A DNA stretch of 64,000 nucleotides from G965200765 sp965203865 (GCA_965203865.1 OZ241916.1:2976001-3040000), one strand, 5' to 3'; positions 16,931 through 27,298 are shown, counted from the first letter of the stretch. Program-made: numbers and translations. The notes: generated from the sequence alone by a model not told the origin.

Positions 16931-18489
16931 CCAACACTTCAAACAGATTCGAAATTCTGAAAGACTTGGTAGCTCGCGGTTCTTCGGGAGCTGTTGTCAC
17001 CCAACACAGAAAGGCATCTCAGGTCGGCGCAGATGTGCTACGCGCAAATGGCAACGCTGTAGATGCGGCGGTTGCTATTGCGTTTGCCCTCGGGGTTCTT
17101 GAACCTTGGATGAGCGGCGTGGGCGGTGGTGGCTACATGCTTGTCGGGCGAAACAGGGAAAAACCAACGCTAGTTGATTTCAACATGCGCTCACCCATGC
17201 AAACAAACCCATTGGATTATCCGACTGTAGAGGGATTAAGCAACGATATATTTCCCTGGCATCGTGTTGAAGACGAACGAAATACCCGGGGGGCTTTGTC
17301 CATTTGTGCGCCAACCATGGTTGCAGGTCTTGAACTTGCATGGAAAAAGTTTGGGTCACTACCATGGAAAATTCTTTTGGAACCTGCGATTCAATTTGCC
17401 AATGAAGGATTGCCGATTGATTGGTATGCACAACTTGTCCTCAATTCAGTAGTAAAGGATTTACGTCGCAACCCGGCAACGAAGGCAATGTTTTTAGACA
17501 ATGAAGGAGACACTGTAACCGCAGGGTGGACCTCGCTGTCTCAGCCAAGTATAGACACCAAGGCGCTGGCCGGCACATTGAGTGCCATTGCAAATGAAGG
17601 GGGCAGTGTATTTGTCAGCGGCGAAGTCGGTCAGGCTTTAGTCGAAGATATAAGGGAGGCCGGGGGCAATCTCACTCTGCGAGACCTTGAATTGGCCATG
17701 CCTCGAATAGTAGCGCCAGCGAATACCAGCTATCGAGGCAACAAAATCTGGAGTACCTCAGGACTTTCCGGGGGAATCACGTTACTGGGAATTTTCAAGA
17801 ACCTTGAAAAATACAGCATGAAGATACAACGCCCTGGTGAATACTACAGTACATTAGTGAAAACGATACTTCCAGCCTTGACAGACCGTCTGGAAAATCT
17901 TGGAGGTATCTCAGAGGTTGGCAATAACGAAGGTTGTACAACACATTTTTGCGTAACCGACCAAAACGGATTGACCGTTTCTTCTACTATAACTTTGGTA
18001 ACACTCTTCGGCTCCAAAGTAATTTCGCCGCGAACCGGGGTTTTGTTGAATTCAGGCATGGCTTGGTTCGATCCCGTACCAAGTCGAGCGAACTCAATAG
18101 AAGCTGGAAAACTTTGCTTAAACAATATGGCACCTACTCTGGTGCACCAGTCTAACGGAAGTCAAATCGCAGTAGGAGCAGCTGGTGGTCGCAAAATTCT
18201 TCCGGCAGTCGCCCAGATTCTTTCATATATGCTAGACAGTGGCATGTCTTTGCAAAATGCCTGCTTTCATCCGAGGCTGGATGTGCAATTTGACAACACA
18301 ATTGTTGCAGACGACCGAATCGACAGCAAGACATTGTCGCTACTTGGGAATCTTGGGAACGTCCATACTGTGGAAAAAAATTTGTTTCCATATCATTTTG
18401 GAATTACGGCAGGACTTGTCAACTCAAACGGCATTATTGAAGCAATGCCTGATCCTATGGCACCGTCATCTACGGCTATTTGCATCTAA
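16927..18489 (+). CDS. Gamma-glutamyltransferase-family Ntn hydrolase, probably cytosolic
   Basis: About 520 residues with the gamma-glutamyltranspeptidase architecture: ASQVGADVLRANGNAVDAAV, LGVLEPWMSGVGGGGYML, and the autocatalytic site GCTTHFCVTD near residue 338, where the threonine becomes the N-terminal nucleophile of the small subunit. A later glycine-rich block is GAAGGRKILPAV. There is no signal peptide, whereas classical GGT is periplasmic, so it probably acts on imported gamma-glutamyl compounds in the cytosol. The TTG at 16927 overlaps the dppF stop (TTGA); a TTG at 16906 is an alternative. Last gene of the peptide-importer operon. Confidence 0.88.
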   Translation: MTNTSNRFEILKDLVARGSSGAVVTQHRKASQVGADVLRANGNAVDAAVAIAFALGVLEPWMSGVGGGGYMLVGRNREKPTLVDFNMRSPMQTNPLDYPTVEGLSNDIFPWHRVEDERNTRGALSICAPTMVAGLELAWKKFGSLPWKILLEPAIQFANEGLPIDWYAQLVLNSVVKDLRRNPATKAMFLDNEGDTVTAGWTSLSQPSIDTKALAGTLSAIANEGGSVFVSGEVGQALVEDIREAGGNLTLRDLELAMPRIVAPANTSYRGNKIWSTSGLSGGITLLGIFKNLEKYSMKIQRPGEYYSTLVKTILPALTDRLENLGGISEVGNNEGCTTHFCVTDQNGLTVSSTITLVTLFGSKVISPRTGVLLNSGMAWFDPVPSRANSIEAGKLCLNNMAPTLVHQSNGSQIAVGAAGGRKILPAVAQILSYMLDSGMSLQNACFHPRLDVQFDNTIVADDRIDSKTLSLLGNLGNVHTVEKNLFPYHFGITAGLVNSNGIIEAMPDPMAPSSTAICI

Positions 18490-18682
18490 TCAAAGCCGCG
18501 ATTAACTGGCCTTGCTTTTTCTTCGCAAGATAGGAAGCTGGCCTCGCTGATTTTCTGCCATCAGTTTTGTGGTTGTTCTGTTTCAGACACAATTGAATAC
18601 TAAAAACTTGTAACCAGTATCTGCAACAGTTATATTTGGCAAACAAATTATTGATAGCAATAAAACAAATAATTTTGCCAGA

Positions 18683-19330
18683 ATGACATCAACTGTTGAA
18701 TTTTGCATTGACGAAAAATTAAAGCAAGGCATGCGGGAACGGCTGTCAGAATTCAAGCGCAAGGAAATACAGGATCCGAATTTAATTCGGGCTGCTGTTG
18801 CGTTTACTGTGGTAAGCGCTTCTTCTAGCGATAATACTGCATGCTTTATTTTGACGCGACGACCATTACACTTGAATAGACATAAAGGGCAGTATGCATT
18901 GCCCGGCGGAAGACTTGACGGCAATGAAACAATTATTGAAGCTTCTTTGCGAGAACTCAACGAAGAAGTTGGTGTTGAGGCCAGCGTTGAATGTGTATTG
19001 GGAATACTGGACGACTACGCCACGCGCTCTGGATTCAATATTGCACCTGTCGTTGTATGGGGTGGCAAAAGGGAAGAACTGCAACCGGATAAAAACGAGG
19101 TAAAGAAGTTGTTTCGCGTACCACTATCAGACTTGGCCAATCCGAAAATACCGCATCTCGAGGAATCTTCCGCAGGAGATGCACCCGTGCTGTCTGCGCC
19201 GTTAAAGTCAATCGGACATCGAATCTTTGCTCCTACTGCCGCAATCCTTTACCAGTTCCGGGAAGTTGCGCTGTTTGGAAGGCACACCCGGGTCGCACAC
19301 TTTGACCAACCGGGATTTGCATGGAGTTAA
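18683..19330 (+). CDS. Nudix hydrolase, CoA pyrophosphatase (NudL)-like
   Basis: A 215-residue protein with a complete Nudix box: G-x5-E-x7-REL-x2-EVG is visible in GRLDGNETIIEASLREL followed by NEEVGV (about residues 75-97). The preceding RPLHLNRHKGQYALPGG resembles the CoA-specific NudL/YeaB signature, in which the strand before the box carries HKGQ. It would hydrolyse a nucleoside diphosphate-linked substrate such as CoA or its derivatives. Monocistronic as far as visible, with 194 bases of plain intergenic DNA before it. Substrate specificity is an inference. Confidence 0.88.
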   Translation: MTSTVEFCIDEKLKQGMRERLSEFKRKEIQDPNLIRAAVAFTVVSASSSDNTACFILTRRPLHLNRHKGQYALPGGRLDGNETIIEASLRELNEEVGVEASVECVLGILDDYATRSGFNIAPVVVWGGKREELQPDKNEVKKLFRVPLSDLANPKIPHLEESSAGDAPVLSAPLKSIGHRIFAPTAAILYQFREVALFGRHTRVAHFDQPGFAWS

Positions 19331-19443
19331 TCTTTGATGGACAGGCCGAATTTCTTTTTCGATTTTCCGGCAAAAGCGCACAAGCGGTGCAACGGTATTC
19401 TGCCTGAATTACAACCGCTACGATTTCACAGATTTGTCAATTG

Positions 19444-19449
19444 TATAAT
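19444..19449 (+). promoter_or_regulatory. Perfect -10 box (TATAAT) before the BMP-family gene
   Basis: A consensus TATAAT lies 35 bases upstream of the ATG at 19485. No convincing -35 box at 16-18 bases was found, so this is a partial promoter call. Confidence 0.4.
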
Positions 19450-19484
19450 ACCCGCAACACAAACTTTCTTGCAGTAAATTGAAT

Positions 19485-20462
19485 ATGAAGTTCAAATTGG
19501 CAACTTGGCTTGCAACAATTCTTTTGTTGCTCACATGCACGGCCAACGCTGCTGAATTTAAAGCGGCTGTTGTGTACGGGAGTAGCAGCAAACTTGATAA
19601 ATCTTTTTCTCAGTCGGCCTTTGAAGGAGCAGAGCGGTTCAGGAAAGAAACAGGGGTTGACTATTTTGAAATTGAACGTGCCTCCCTGTCTCAGCGTGAA
19701 GAGGCGATGCGCAAGCTGGCAAGCGAGGGTGCAGACATAATTGTCGCACTTGGCTTTTACTATGCCGCAATTATCGAGAAGTTGGCCAAGGAATTTCCCG
19801 ATACTAAATTTACAATTATTGACAGTGTGGTCGACCTCCCGAATGTCCGTTCCGTTACTTTTAAAGAGAACGAAGGTTCTTTTCTGGTGGGCATGGCTGC
19901 GGCGTTAACAACAAAATCCGGAATCATTGGTTTTATTGGAGGAAGGGATGTCCCGGTTATTCGGAATTTCGGACTGGGGTATTTACAAGGTGCAAACTAT
20001 GTAAACCCGGACATTCAATTTTTCTACGATACGATCGGAACAACAAACTCGGCCTGGAACAACCCGGACAAAGGTTATGAATTGGCAAAGTTTCAATTTG
20101 GAGAAGGAGCGGATGTAGTATTTGCTGCTGCAGGTGGTTCAGGAACCGGTGTGTTCAAGGCCGCAAAAGAGGTCGACAAATTCGCAATCGGAGTCGATTC
20201 GAATCAAAATTATCTTCAACCTGGTACCATACTGACATCTATGGTCAAGCATGTTGATGTAGCAGTCTACCATGCATTCATGGATGCCAAAAATGGTAGT
20301 TGGAGCGGCGGACTTCAAGTGATGGGGCTGGCCAACGATGGTGTTGGCTGGGCTCTTGACGAGCACAATCAAAACCTTATCAGCGACGAAGTATTGTTCA
20401 AAATTGAAGAGGCAAAATCGGACATTATCAACGGGAAAATCATAGTCGAGTCCTATCAATGA
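19485..20462 (+). CDS. BMP-family (basic membrane protein/PnrA-like) ABC transporter binding protein
   Basis: A 325-residue exported protein with signal peptide ending LTCTANAAEF. The Bmp fold is recognisable from KAAVVYGSS, DKSFSQSAFEGAERF, ADIIVALGFYYAAIIEKLA, FKENEGSFLVGMAAALTTKS, GFIGGRDVPVIRNFGLGYLQG and VFAAAGGSGTGVFKAAKE, with IGVDSNQNYLQPGTILTSM. Characterised members (PnrA, BmpA) bind purine nucleosides for import. No permease or ATPase follows, so partners lie elsewhere. The ATG at 19485 is preferred over the TTG two codons earlier. Confidence 0.9.
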   Translation: MKFKLATWLATILLLLTCTANAAEFKAAVVYGSSSKLDKSFSQSAFEGAERFRKETGVDYFEIERASLSQREEAMRKLASEGADIIVALGFYYAAIIEKLAKEFPDTKFTIIDSVVDLPNVRSVTFKENEGSFLVGMAAALTTKSGIIGFIGGRDVPVIRNFGLGYLQGANYVNPDIQFFYDTIGTTNSAWNNPDKGYELAKFQFGEGADVVFAAAGGSGTGVFKAAKEVDKFAIGVDSNQNYLQPGTILTSMVKHVDVAVYHAFMDAKNGSWSGGLQVMGLANDGVGWALDEHNQNLISDEVLFKIEEAKSDIINGKIIVESYQ

Positions 20463-20546
20463 ATTCTGTTACGGCAATATTGTCACAAAGCCGTTGCTTT
20501 CAGTACCACTTCCAACCAATTAGTACAAACACTGGTTGGGGCGAAT

Positions 20547-20570
20547 AAACTACGGTCAAGAGCGTAGTTT
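20547..20570. terminator. Hairpin between convergent genes (AAACTACG / CGTAGTTT)
   Basis: Perfect 8-bp arms 20547-20554 and 20563-20570 around an 8-base loop, with three further T on the plus strand. It overlaps the last codons of coaD and lies 85 bases past the BMP gene, so it may terminate the plus-strand transcript. Confidence 0.45.
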
Positions 20571-21053
20571 TTTGATCAGGGCCTCGTTTACTGTCGGATG
20601 AAGAAACTGGCTAACATCGCCCCCAAGCAGAACAATTTCCTTTACCAATGTTGCTGAAACAAATGCGTAGTTCTCGGCAGGCGCAAAAAACATGGTTTCT
20701 ATTTCGTTGTCAAGCTGGCGGTTCATCCAGGCAAGCTGAAATTCATATTCAAAATCCGAAACCGCACGCAAGCCTCGCACAACAATTTTTGCATCCAATT
20801 TCTTTGTAACGTCAATCAGCAGTCCACTGAAGCCAACTGCTCTTACATTCGGAACATGAGACACTGCTTCATTAATTAACTCAACGCGCTCATCCAGAGT
20901 GAAGAGCGTTTTCTTGGCATCACTGGCAGCAACAGCAACGACGACTTCGTCGAACAGGGATGCAACACGTTCAACCAAATTCACATGGCCACTGGTAATC
21001 GGGTCAAAACTACCGGGATAAATCGCACGGCGGCTTTTTCCATTTCGGTTCAT
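20556..21053 (-). CDS. coaD: Phosphopantetheine adenylyltransferase
   Basis: A 165-residue nucleotidyltransferase, standard length. It catalyses the fourth step of CoA synthesis, joining ATP and 4'-phosphopantetheine to make dephospho-CoA. Visible motifs are YPGSFDPITSGHVNL with the TxGH nucleotide motif (residues 12-26), VVRGLRAVSDFEYEFQLAWMN, ETMFFAP and FVSATLVKEI, corresponding to the S-S-T-x-V/I-R/K signature. The usual neighbour rsmD is not adjacent here; it lies at 28968, with the type III restriction-modification island between them. Confidence 0.97.
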   Translation of the reverse strand: MNRNGKSRRAIYPGSFDPITSGHVNLVERVASLFDEVVVAVAASDAKKTLFTLDERVELINEAVSHVPNVRAVGFSGLLIDVTKKLDAKIVVRGLRAVSDFEYEFQLAWMNRQLDNEIETMFFAPAENYAFVSATLVKEIVLLGGDVSQFLHPTVNEALIKKLRS

Positions 21054-21519
21054 AACATTCCCTTGCAGGGCAATCTGTATATCAAAATCAATTTCAACAC
21101 ACTGGCATTATAGGTTGAAGCGCTGTGTGCAAACGATTCTTTTGAGATAACTTTAAATAACTTGGCATGGCCATTCATGATCTCGCATGATTTGGTTCAG
21201 ACTCGTTCAATTTCAAGCTTTGCTATTTCTTTGCAACTTGCACAGTCCGTACGACCAACAAAAATTAATCTTGAATGGAGAGTATGTCAGGTGGAATAGT
21301 TCTTTTCTTGGCGGCCTTTGCACGTCTGGAAGAAGACAAACTTTGATGAAGTGTATTGGGATAGTGCATTTGAAATATTTTCAGCCCTGATATGCCACCA
21401 CAGACAGTACGGTGTTGTAAATTTCTTGGGATAGGAAAGATATATTAGATAAAATGATAAGTACGCTTCGTTGCTTGTTTTATAGTTACCCACAGAGACT
21501 TTCGTCGTTTGCGATTCCA
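21054..21519. other. Intergenic stretch between coaD and the type III Mod gene; no gene supported
   Basis: About 465 bases, AT-rich. Short frames exist but none has a recognisable motif or good ribosome site. It presumably holds divergent promoters for coaD and the restriction island and may mark the island boundary. coaD and rsmD, which are often neighbours, sit on either side of the island, which begins here. Confidence 0.4.
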
Positions 21520-24222
21520 ATGACCACTTCAAACAAGGAAAGCCGTTTTCTTGCAGAACTTGAACTGCTGTTTACGGGTGCGGAAGTTGATGGTGCTTCC
21601 GGATTTATCAACTTGATGCAGATTAAGAGAGACTACTTCAAGTCGATACTGCCCAAGTTGATGGAAGCAGTTGACGACCGCGCAGGCATAGATACAAGCT
21701 TCAGGGAAGAACTGTTTGATAAGCTATATACATTTTTCTCGCACTACTTTTGCGAGAGCGGCGCCATCTATTTCTGCGAATTGCCTGCTTTTCAAAGTGT
21801 TTACGACCGGGTTTATGCAGATGGCCAAGATGTTGTACTTGCATGGAAGACCAGAAGGCTTTACTACGTAAAGTCGGATACTCTCATACGGTCCATGCCG
21901 GTTACACTTGAAACAAGTCAAAAAGGTGTTGAAAGATGCTTTTATTTTGACGCGTCGAAGATTGAAAACAAAAAATATAGTGAAAAGCGCAATTTTTTGT
22001 ATGAATTGAAGCACGTGGAGAATGCAACGACTGGCCCGGTGATGCATTTGCAGGCATCATACGCTGTTAGAGGCAGAAAAACCAACGTCGCCGCCATTAT
22101 TAAAACTGCTAAATCCACGTCCAAGGTGAAAATGACTGTCAACGAGACAGATTTGCGAAAAGCCATTCAGGTTTTTGAACGTCAAACTGAGGTGGACTAT
22201 TTCATACACATGAATGCGCGTGGATTTTTGCGCGAGCAATTTGATTTATGGCTATATCAGTACATGTTCCAAGAGGAAAATATTTTTGAAGGCGAACGGC
22301 TTCGGCAGTTGCAGGCTATTCAACAAACTGCTTACGACATTATTGATTTCATCGCTCAATTCGAGGATGAATTACGCAGAATGTGGGAGAAGCCGAAGTT
22401 TGTCCGAAATGTCAACTATGTGGTAACACTGGACAAGTTTCCACAAAATTTATTGGAAAAGATTGCCAAGCATCCAGGTGCTTCGAAACAAACACAGGAG
22501 TGGGTTGAACTTGGCATGGTATCGCAGGACTTCAAAATGATTGATCTTGCAAATCGTTCACTTCAGTCTAGGGGCGGCGATGGAGACTTAATCAATGATG
22601 CCTACAAGCACCTGCCCTTGGATACCAAGTATTTCAAAGAATTGGAAATAGACATTCTGGATGAGCTGGGAAATTTGGATAAATCTTTAGACGGTGAACT
22701 AGTACATAGCGAAAACTGGCAGGCACTGAATACATTGCGAAAACGATACAAGGGAAGAGTGAACTGTATTTACATTGACCCGCCCTACAATACGAGTGCA
22801 TCTGAAATTACCTACAAAAACGGCTACAAAAACTCAGCTTGGCTGACGATGATGGAGAATCGTATCAGCTTGGGAAAAGAATTTCTAAATGGTTCTGGCA
22901 CACAGTGCACCACAATTGATGATTTTCAATTCCATCGCCTTCGGGAAGTCATTGCTTCCACATACGGAGAATCCAATATTGCAGGAATTTTTGTCATCAA
23001 GAGTAATCCTTCCGGTAGATCCACCGCAAAGGGAATTTCAATCGCTCACGAGTACGGAATTGTTGCTACGGCATCTGACAAATCAACTATTGGCAGGCTT
23101 CCCAGAACACAGCAACAAATCTCCCGCTACGCTGAATCTGATGAAATCGGTCCTTATGAATGGGTAAATTTCAGAAAGCATGGTGGTATTCGTGCAGAAG
23201 CATCTAGAATGTACTATCCTGTTTATTGCAACGAACGAGGAATTCGAGTTCCCGACTTGCGCTGGAGCGAAACTGCTAAGGAATGGGTTGCAACAGAAAA
23301 TCCTCGGGATGATGAAGAGATTGTATATCCGATTGATGACGATGGCAGAGAACGCCGCTGGAAGTGGTCCAAAAATCGACTTGTGGAGAACCTGGCTGAT
23401 GTATCAGTAAAGAAAGGGAAAAACGGGAAGCCCAACATCTATATCAAGTCGCGTCTGCCCGGTGAAGGTGTATTGCCTTCCACTTGGTGGGATAAAAGCG
23501 AGTACTCGGCGACCGCGCATGGTACAAATCTGTTGAAAGATATTATGGGTGGACTAAGGACATTTGATTATCCCAAATCACTACATGCTGTTCGCAATGT
23601 CATCAGTGTTTGTGCTCCTGACCCGGAAGGAACGGTACTTGATTTTTTTGCAGGCTCTGGCACGACAGCGCACGCAGTTATTGACTTGAATCGTGAAAAC
23701 GGTAGTCGACGCAAGTACGTTCTTGTTGAAATGGGCGAGCACTTCCACACGGTTCTGCTGCCAAGAATCAAGAAGGTCGTGTATTCAAAGGATTGGAAAA
23801 ACGGTAGGCCAGCATCAGTATCGTCAACAGGCGTATCTCAGTTTATCAAGTACTACACGTTGGAGCAGTATGAAGATACGCTAAGGAATGCACGGTTTAC
23901 GGATGGAAGACAGCTGATCATTGACAGCATGAGGTCACCTTTCGAGCAATATGTATTTTTCGGAGATGCCAAGATGACCCATGTAGTAGAACGATTGAAG
24001 AACAAGCGAGTGGATGTGGACCTTCAAAGGATGTATTCTGATCTTGATATTGCCGAATCTCTATCCAACATACTTGGCAAGCCAATACAACACCGCAGTA
24101 AAAAATCAGTTACTTTTGTTGATGGGACCTCCGAAAAAATTGATCCTGCCTACATGACTGATGATGAGAAGTTGCACTTCGTTTCTCTTATTCATCCCAT
24201 GTTATGGTGGGGCGAATATTAG
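21520..24222 (+). CDS. mod: Type III restriction-modification system DNA methyltransferase (Mod)
   Basis: About 900 residues. Catalytic motif IV is DPPYNT (near residue 420, in NCIYIDPPYNTSAS) and the SAM-binding motif I is VLDFFAGSGTTAHAV (near 708), the beta-class order used by type III Mod proteins, which methylate adenine N6. The long N-terminal region has no obvious domain, and the stretch between the motifs is the target recognition region. An ATG at 21454 would add 22 residues; neither start has a strong ribosome site. It directly precedes the Res subunit (about 100 bases), with which it forms the restriction complex. Confidence 0.92.
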   Translation: MTTSNKESRFLAELELLFTGAEVDGASGFINLMQIKRDYFKSILPKLMEAVDDRAGIDTSFREELFDKLYTFFSHYFCESGAIYFCELPAFQSVYDRVYADGQDVVLAWKTRRLYYVKSDTLIRSMPVTLETSQKGVERCFYFDASKIENKKYSEKRNFLYELKHVENATTGPVMHLQASYAVRGRKTNVAAIIKTAKSTSKVKMTVNETDLRKAIQVFERQTEVDYFIHMNARGFLREQFDLWLYQYMFQEENIFEGERLRQLQAIQQTAYDIIDFIAQFEDELRRMWEKPKFVRNVNYVVTLDKFPQNLLEKIAKHPGASKQTQEWVELGMVSQDFKMIDLANRSLQSRGGDGDLINDAYKHLPLDTKYFKELEIDILDELGNLDKSLDGELVHSENWQALNTLRKRYKGRVNCIYIDPPYNTSASEITYKNGYKNSAWLTMMENRISLGKEFLNGSGTQCTTIDDFQFHRLREVIASTYGESNIAGIFVIKSNPSGRSTAKGISIAHEYGIVATASDKSTIGRLPRTQQQISRYAESDEIGPYEWVNFRKHGGIRAEASRMYYPVYCNERGIRVPDLRWSETAKEWVATENPRDDEEIVYPIDDDGRERRWKWSKNRLVENLADVSVKKGKNGKPNIYIKSRLPGEGVLPSTWWDKSEYSATAHGTNLLKDIMGGLRTFDYPKSLHAVRNVISVCAPDPEGTVLDFFAGSGTTAHAVIDLNRENGSRRKYVLVEMGEHFHTVLLPRIKKVVYSKDWKNGRPASVSSTGVSQFIKYYTLEQYEDTLRNARFTDGRQLIIDSMRSPFEQYVFFGDAKMTHVVERLKNKRVDVDLQRMYSDLDIAESLSNILGKPIQHRSKKSVTFVDGTSEKIDPAYMTDDEKLHFVSLIHPMLWWGEY

Positions 24223-24325
24223 TTATCTGTCTTGAACTGAAAACAAGGGTCAAGACATCTGTAATAATTATGCAATATGACGATTGTCTATACTGACATA
24301 TTCTGAATTTGGTAACTTTCAAACG

Positions 24326-27298
24326 ATGAAGTCACCTACTCTTGAAGTAATTGCTAAATCAATCAATTATGGCGATCTGCCAGAAATCTGGCGCGTTCCC
24401 GATATAGAGCAATTTTCATCAAATAAAACACTATACGACTATCAGGTTGACGCGTTGAAGAAAGTTGCATGTTCCTTATATCTTTACTTTAGTGTCAGCA
24501 ATCATCGGACGCAAGAATTTCAGTCTGACGATTCTGATATAGAACGTAAATTCGCCTTCGCTTCAAGATACGATGTATCAAGTATTAGTTGTTTGACAGT
24601 CAAACAGTATGAAAATAATGCTGACCGGCGGAATTCAAAGCAAAATGATGTATTCAAAATTCTGTCTGAATTCATTCGACCGCAAGGAGAAGAGATTCCC
24701 TATCAACATCTAATTAATCGCATGTGCTTTTGGATGGCGACCGGTAGCGGCAAAACGCTGGTTATGGTCAAGCTTATAGAATTTCTGCATAGGCTACAGC
24801 AAAATGGATGTATTCCGAAGCGCAACATTCTTATCTTGGCGCCAAGTGACCACCTTCTGAAGCAAGTTCATCAGACAGTTGAAGAATTCAATCAGCAAGG
24901 GCTTTCAATTCAATTAGTGTCACTACGCGACATTGGGAAACCCCATCAGGGAAGAATTTGGGATTCCGCAACAGTTTACTACCATCGAAGCGACAATATT
25001 TCTGAATTGCAACGAGAAGCATTGATAGACTTTCGTCGCTACGAAAATGATGGGAAGTGGTATGTCTTGTTTGACGAAGCACACAAAGGCAGCAAAGAAG
25101 ACTCCAAGCGGCAAGCATACTACTCGACTATGGCTCGGTCAGGATTTTTATTTAATTTCTCCGCTACATTCACCGACCCGGAAGATATTGCAACTACTGT
25201 CAAAAAGTACAACCTGGAAGAGTTTGTACTTAATGGACACGGAAAGCAAATTTACTTGAATGAAGATCAATTCACCTCTTTCAAATCTGGAAGTATTGAA
25301 ATCAACCATGCTCAACGGCAGGTGATCGTACTGAAGTCATTAATTGCACTGGCACTGGTGACCAAGGAGGTTGAGGAACTTCGACGTAATACAGGGTTAC
25401 CTTTGTATCACCTGCCCTTGATGCTTACATTGGTAAGTTCAGTAAACACAGATATAGAGAACGAGAGCAACGATTTGTGGGCTTTTTTTCAAACGCTTCG
25501 CGAAGTTGCCTCTGGAGAAATTGATACCGGTATCTTTCAATTGGTAAAGCAAGAATTACTGACTGAGTGGCAAAGTTCCAATCTGTTGTTCGGTAGCACA
25601 GGTGAAACAGTAGCGGGAGAACTAAAGCAGACTGAGCTTGCCCAATTGACCATATCGGAATTGCGTAAGCATGTTTTTTTGAGCGGTTCAAAAAGCGCCT
25701 TGCAAATGATTCGCGGTAAAGACCCCAAAGAACTTGCGTTTCAGATGAAAAACGCACCAACCCCTTTTGCACTGATTCGAATTGGCGATACGTCCAAATG
25801 GCGTAGTCGTTTGCTGGCTGGCTATGAGGAGACAGAGACTCTCAGGGACACTTCATTCTTTGACAGTCTGGAACAAAGCAGTATCACAATTCTCATGGGC
25901 TCTCGCTCATTTTTTGAGAGCTGGGACTCAAATCGTCCCAATGTAATCAACTTCATTAACATCGGTGGTATTGATGCGAAAAAGTTTGTTGTTCAGTCGG
26001 TGGGACGAGGTGTGCGAATTGAGCCATTTCCGGGGCAAAGACGACGATTTGTTTATTTGCCAGACACGACGGAACGACAAGCGATTCAACCCTATTCCAA
26101 TCATGTGTCTTTACCTGAAACGTTGTTTGTGTTTTCCACCAACAAAAAGGCGGTTCAATCAGTTTTGGAAGGTCTTCAGGCTGAGAAGATTGGTGTATTC
26201 GAATCTGTTGGAGAATTCGAATTGAATGCGAAACCCTTAGTGAATGGTCAGGAAATTCCTCTATTGGTCCCGGACTATAAAGAATTCAGTAAGGAGGTTC
26301 ATCTGCAAGCCAAGTTTGCGATGGACGATGACACATTTCAGCGATTTCAACACTGGCTGGATTCAACATCAGATTCTGTCCTGATTGTTCGCGACAACTT
26401 GACAATTCGCGACATTGATAAATTGCGGAGAATTGGTAAAGGTGATGGCGTACTCATAATTGAAGGTAAATCTTATGCCAGTTTGCGTTTCCTCCAATCC
26501 AGATTACATGCTCATTTCAAACTATCGGTAAAAGATGTTGAATCTATCAAGGAACTGGATAGTACCGAAGACATTGTTCATTTTCGTCAGATTCGAGCAC
26601 GGCTGGAATCCGAAGAGATGGACTGCTTGCGACAAAAAATTCGAATCGTCCAGCGAGGGAAGTTGTCTGTTGAAGATCAACGGCGAATTGCCGGGGAATT
26701 TGCTGAGGGACTCATTAGTAGTGAAGAATTTTCAAGTCTAATTACCGCTAGATCTATTGAAACCTTCAAATCCCTTACCATAAAGAACATCGCAAGCCAC
26801 TACTATACTCCGGTTGTAATGGCTACTAGACACAAGAGTGAATTCATCCAGCATGTAATTAATGAGGAAAGCGAGATTCAATTCATACAGGTGCTAGAAC
26901 AATGGCTTGAAGTCAACACACCCGACTGGGATGCCTGGATGTTTAGCAAGATTGACGAATCCGTTGACAGTGTTCATGTTCCTTATTTCGATGTCGGATT
27001 GAACGAATATCGTCGTTTTTTCCCCGACTTTGTGTTCTGGATGCTCGCTGGCAACAAATATCAGATTGTGTTTCTTGACCCAAAGGGAACAGAACACGCT
27101 TCAACCTATCGAAAAATTGATGGGTTCCGTCAAATCTTTGAGCACTTGAAGAAGCCCAAGGTATTCGACTTTCAAGATTGGGTCGTTGTCGTGAAGCTGC
27201 TGATGTTCAATCGTACTGAGGCTGTACCTAATGCTTATTCAATGTACTGGACTACTGATGTGGCCGATATATTTGAAAGCATTTGCTCCAGAAACTGA
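24326..27298 (+). CDS. res: Type III restriction-modification system endonuclease/helicase (Res)
   Basis: About 990 residues. Superfamily 2 helicase motifs are present: Walker A WMATGSGKTLVM (near 137), DEAH box VLFDEAHKG (near 248), motif III FNFSATFTDP and motif VI QSVGRGVRIEP. The C-terminal nuclease site reads FFPDFVFW then VFLDPKGTEH (near 898-920), a PD-(D/E)xK arrangement with D in place of the usual acidic residue pair spacing. Res cleaves DNA after ATP-driven communication between two inversely oriented unmethylated sites. Both genes look intact. An in-frame TTG at 24284 is an alternative start. Converges with the ImmA/DUF4411 pair. Confidence 0.92.
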   Translation: MKSPTLEVIAKSINYGDLPEIWRVPDIEQFSSNKTLYDYQVDALKKVACSLYLYFSVSNHRTQEFQSDDSDIERKFAFASRYDVSSISCLTVKQYENNADRRNSKQNDVFKILSEFIRPQGEEIPYQHLINRMCFWMATGSGKTLVMVKLIEFLHRLQQNGCIPKRNILILAPSDHLLKQVHQTVEEFNQQGLSIQLVSLRDIGKPHQGRIWDSATVYYHRSDNISELQREALIDFRRYENDGKWYVLFDEAHKGSKEDSKRQAYYSTMARSGFLFNFSATFTDPEDIATTVKKYNLEEFVLNGHGKQIYLNEDQFTSFKSGSIEINHAQRQVIVLKSLIALALVTKEVEELRRNTGLPLYHLPLMLTLVSSVNTDIENESNDLWAFFQTLREVASGEIDTGIFQLVKQELLTEWQSSNLLFGSTGETVAGELKQTELAQLTISELRKHVFLSGSKSALQMIRGKDPKELAFQMKNAPTPFALIRIGDTSKWRSRLLAGYEETETLRDTSFFDSLEQSSITILMGSRSFFESWDSNRPNVINFINIGGIDAKKFVVQSVGRGVRIEPFPGQRRRFVYLPDTTERQAIQPYSNHVSLPETLFVFSTNKKAVQSVLEGLQAEKIGVFESVGEFELNAKPLVNGQEIPLLVPDYKEFSKEVHLQAKFAMDDDTFQRFQHWLDSTSDSVLIVRDNLTIRDIDKLRRIGKGDGVLIIEGKSYASLRFLQSRLHAHFKLSVKDVESIKELDSTEDIVHFRQIRARLESEEMDCLRQKIRIVQRGKLSVEDQRRIAGEFAEGLISSEEFSSLITARSIETFKSLTIKNIASHYYTPVVMATRHKSEFIQHVINEESEIQFIQVLEQWLEVNTPDWDAWMFSKIDESVDSVHVPYFDVGLNEYRRFFPDFVFWMLAGNKYQIVFLDPKGTEHASTYRKIDGFRQIFEHLKKPKVFDFQDWVVVVKLLMFNRTEAVPNAYSMYWTTDVADIFESICSRN

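Noticed and set aside
20547..20570. Hairpin at the coaD end as a riboswitch or attenuator
   Set aside because: It is a simple eight-pair stem overlapping a stop codon between convergent genes; a terminator explains it better.
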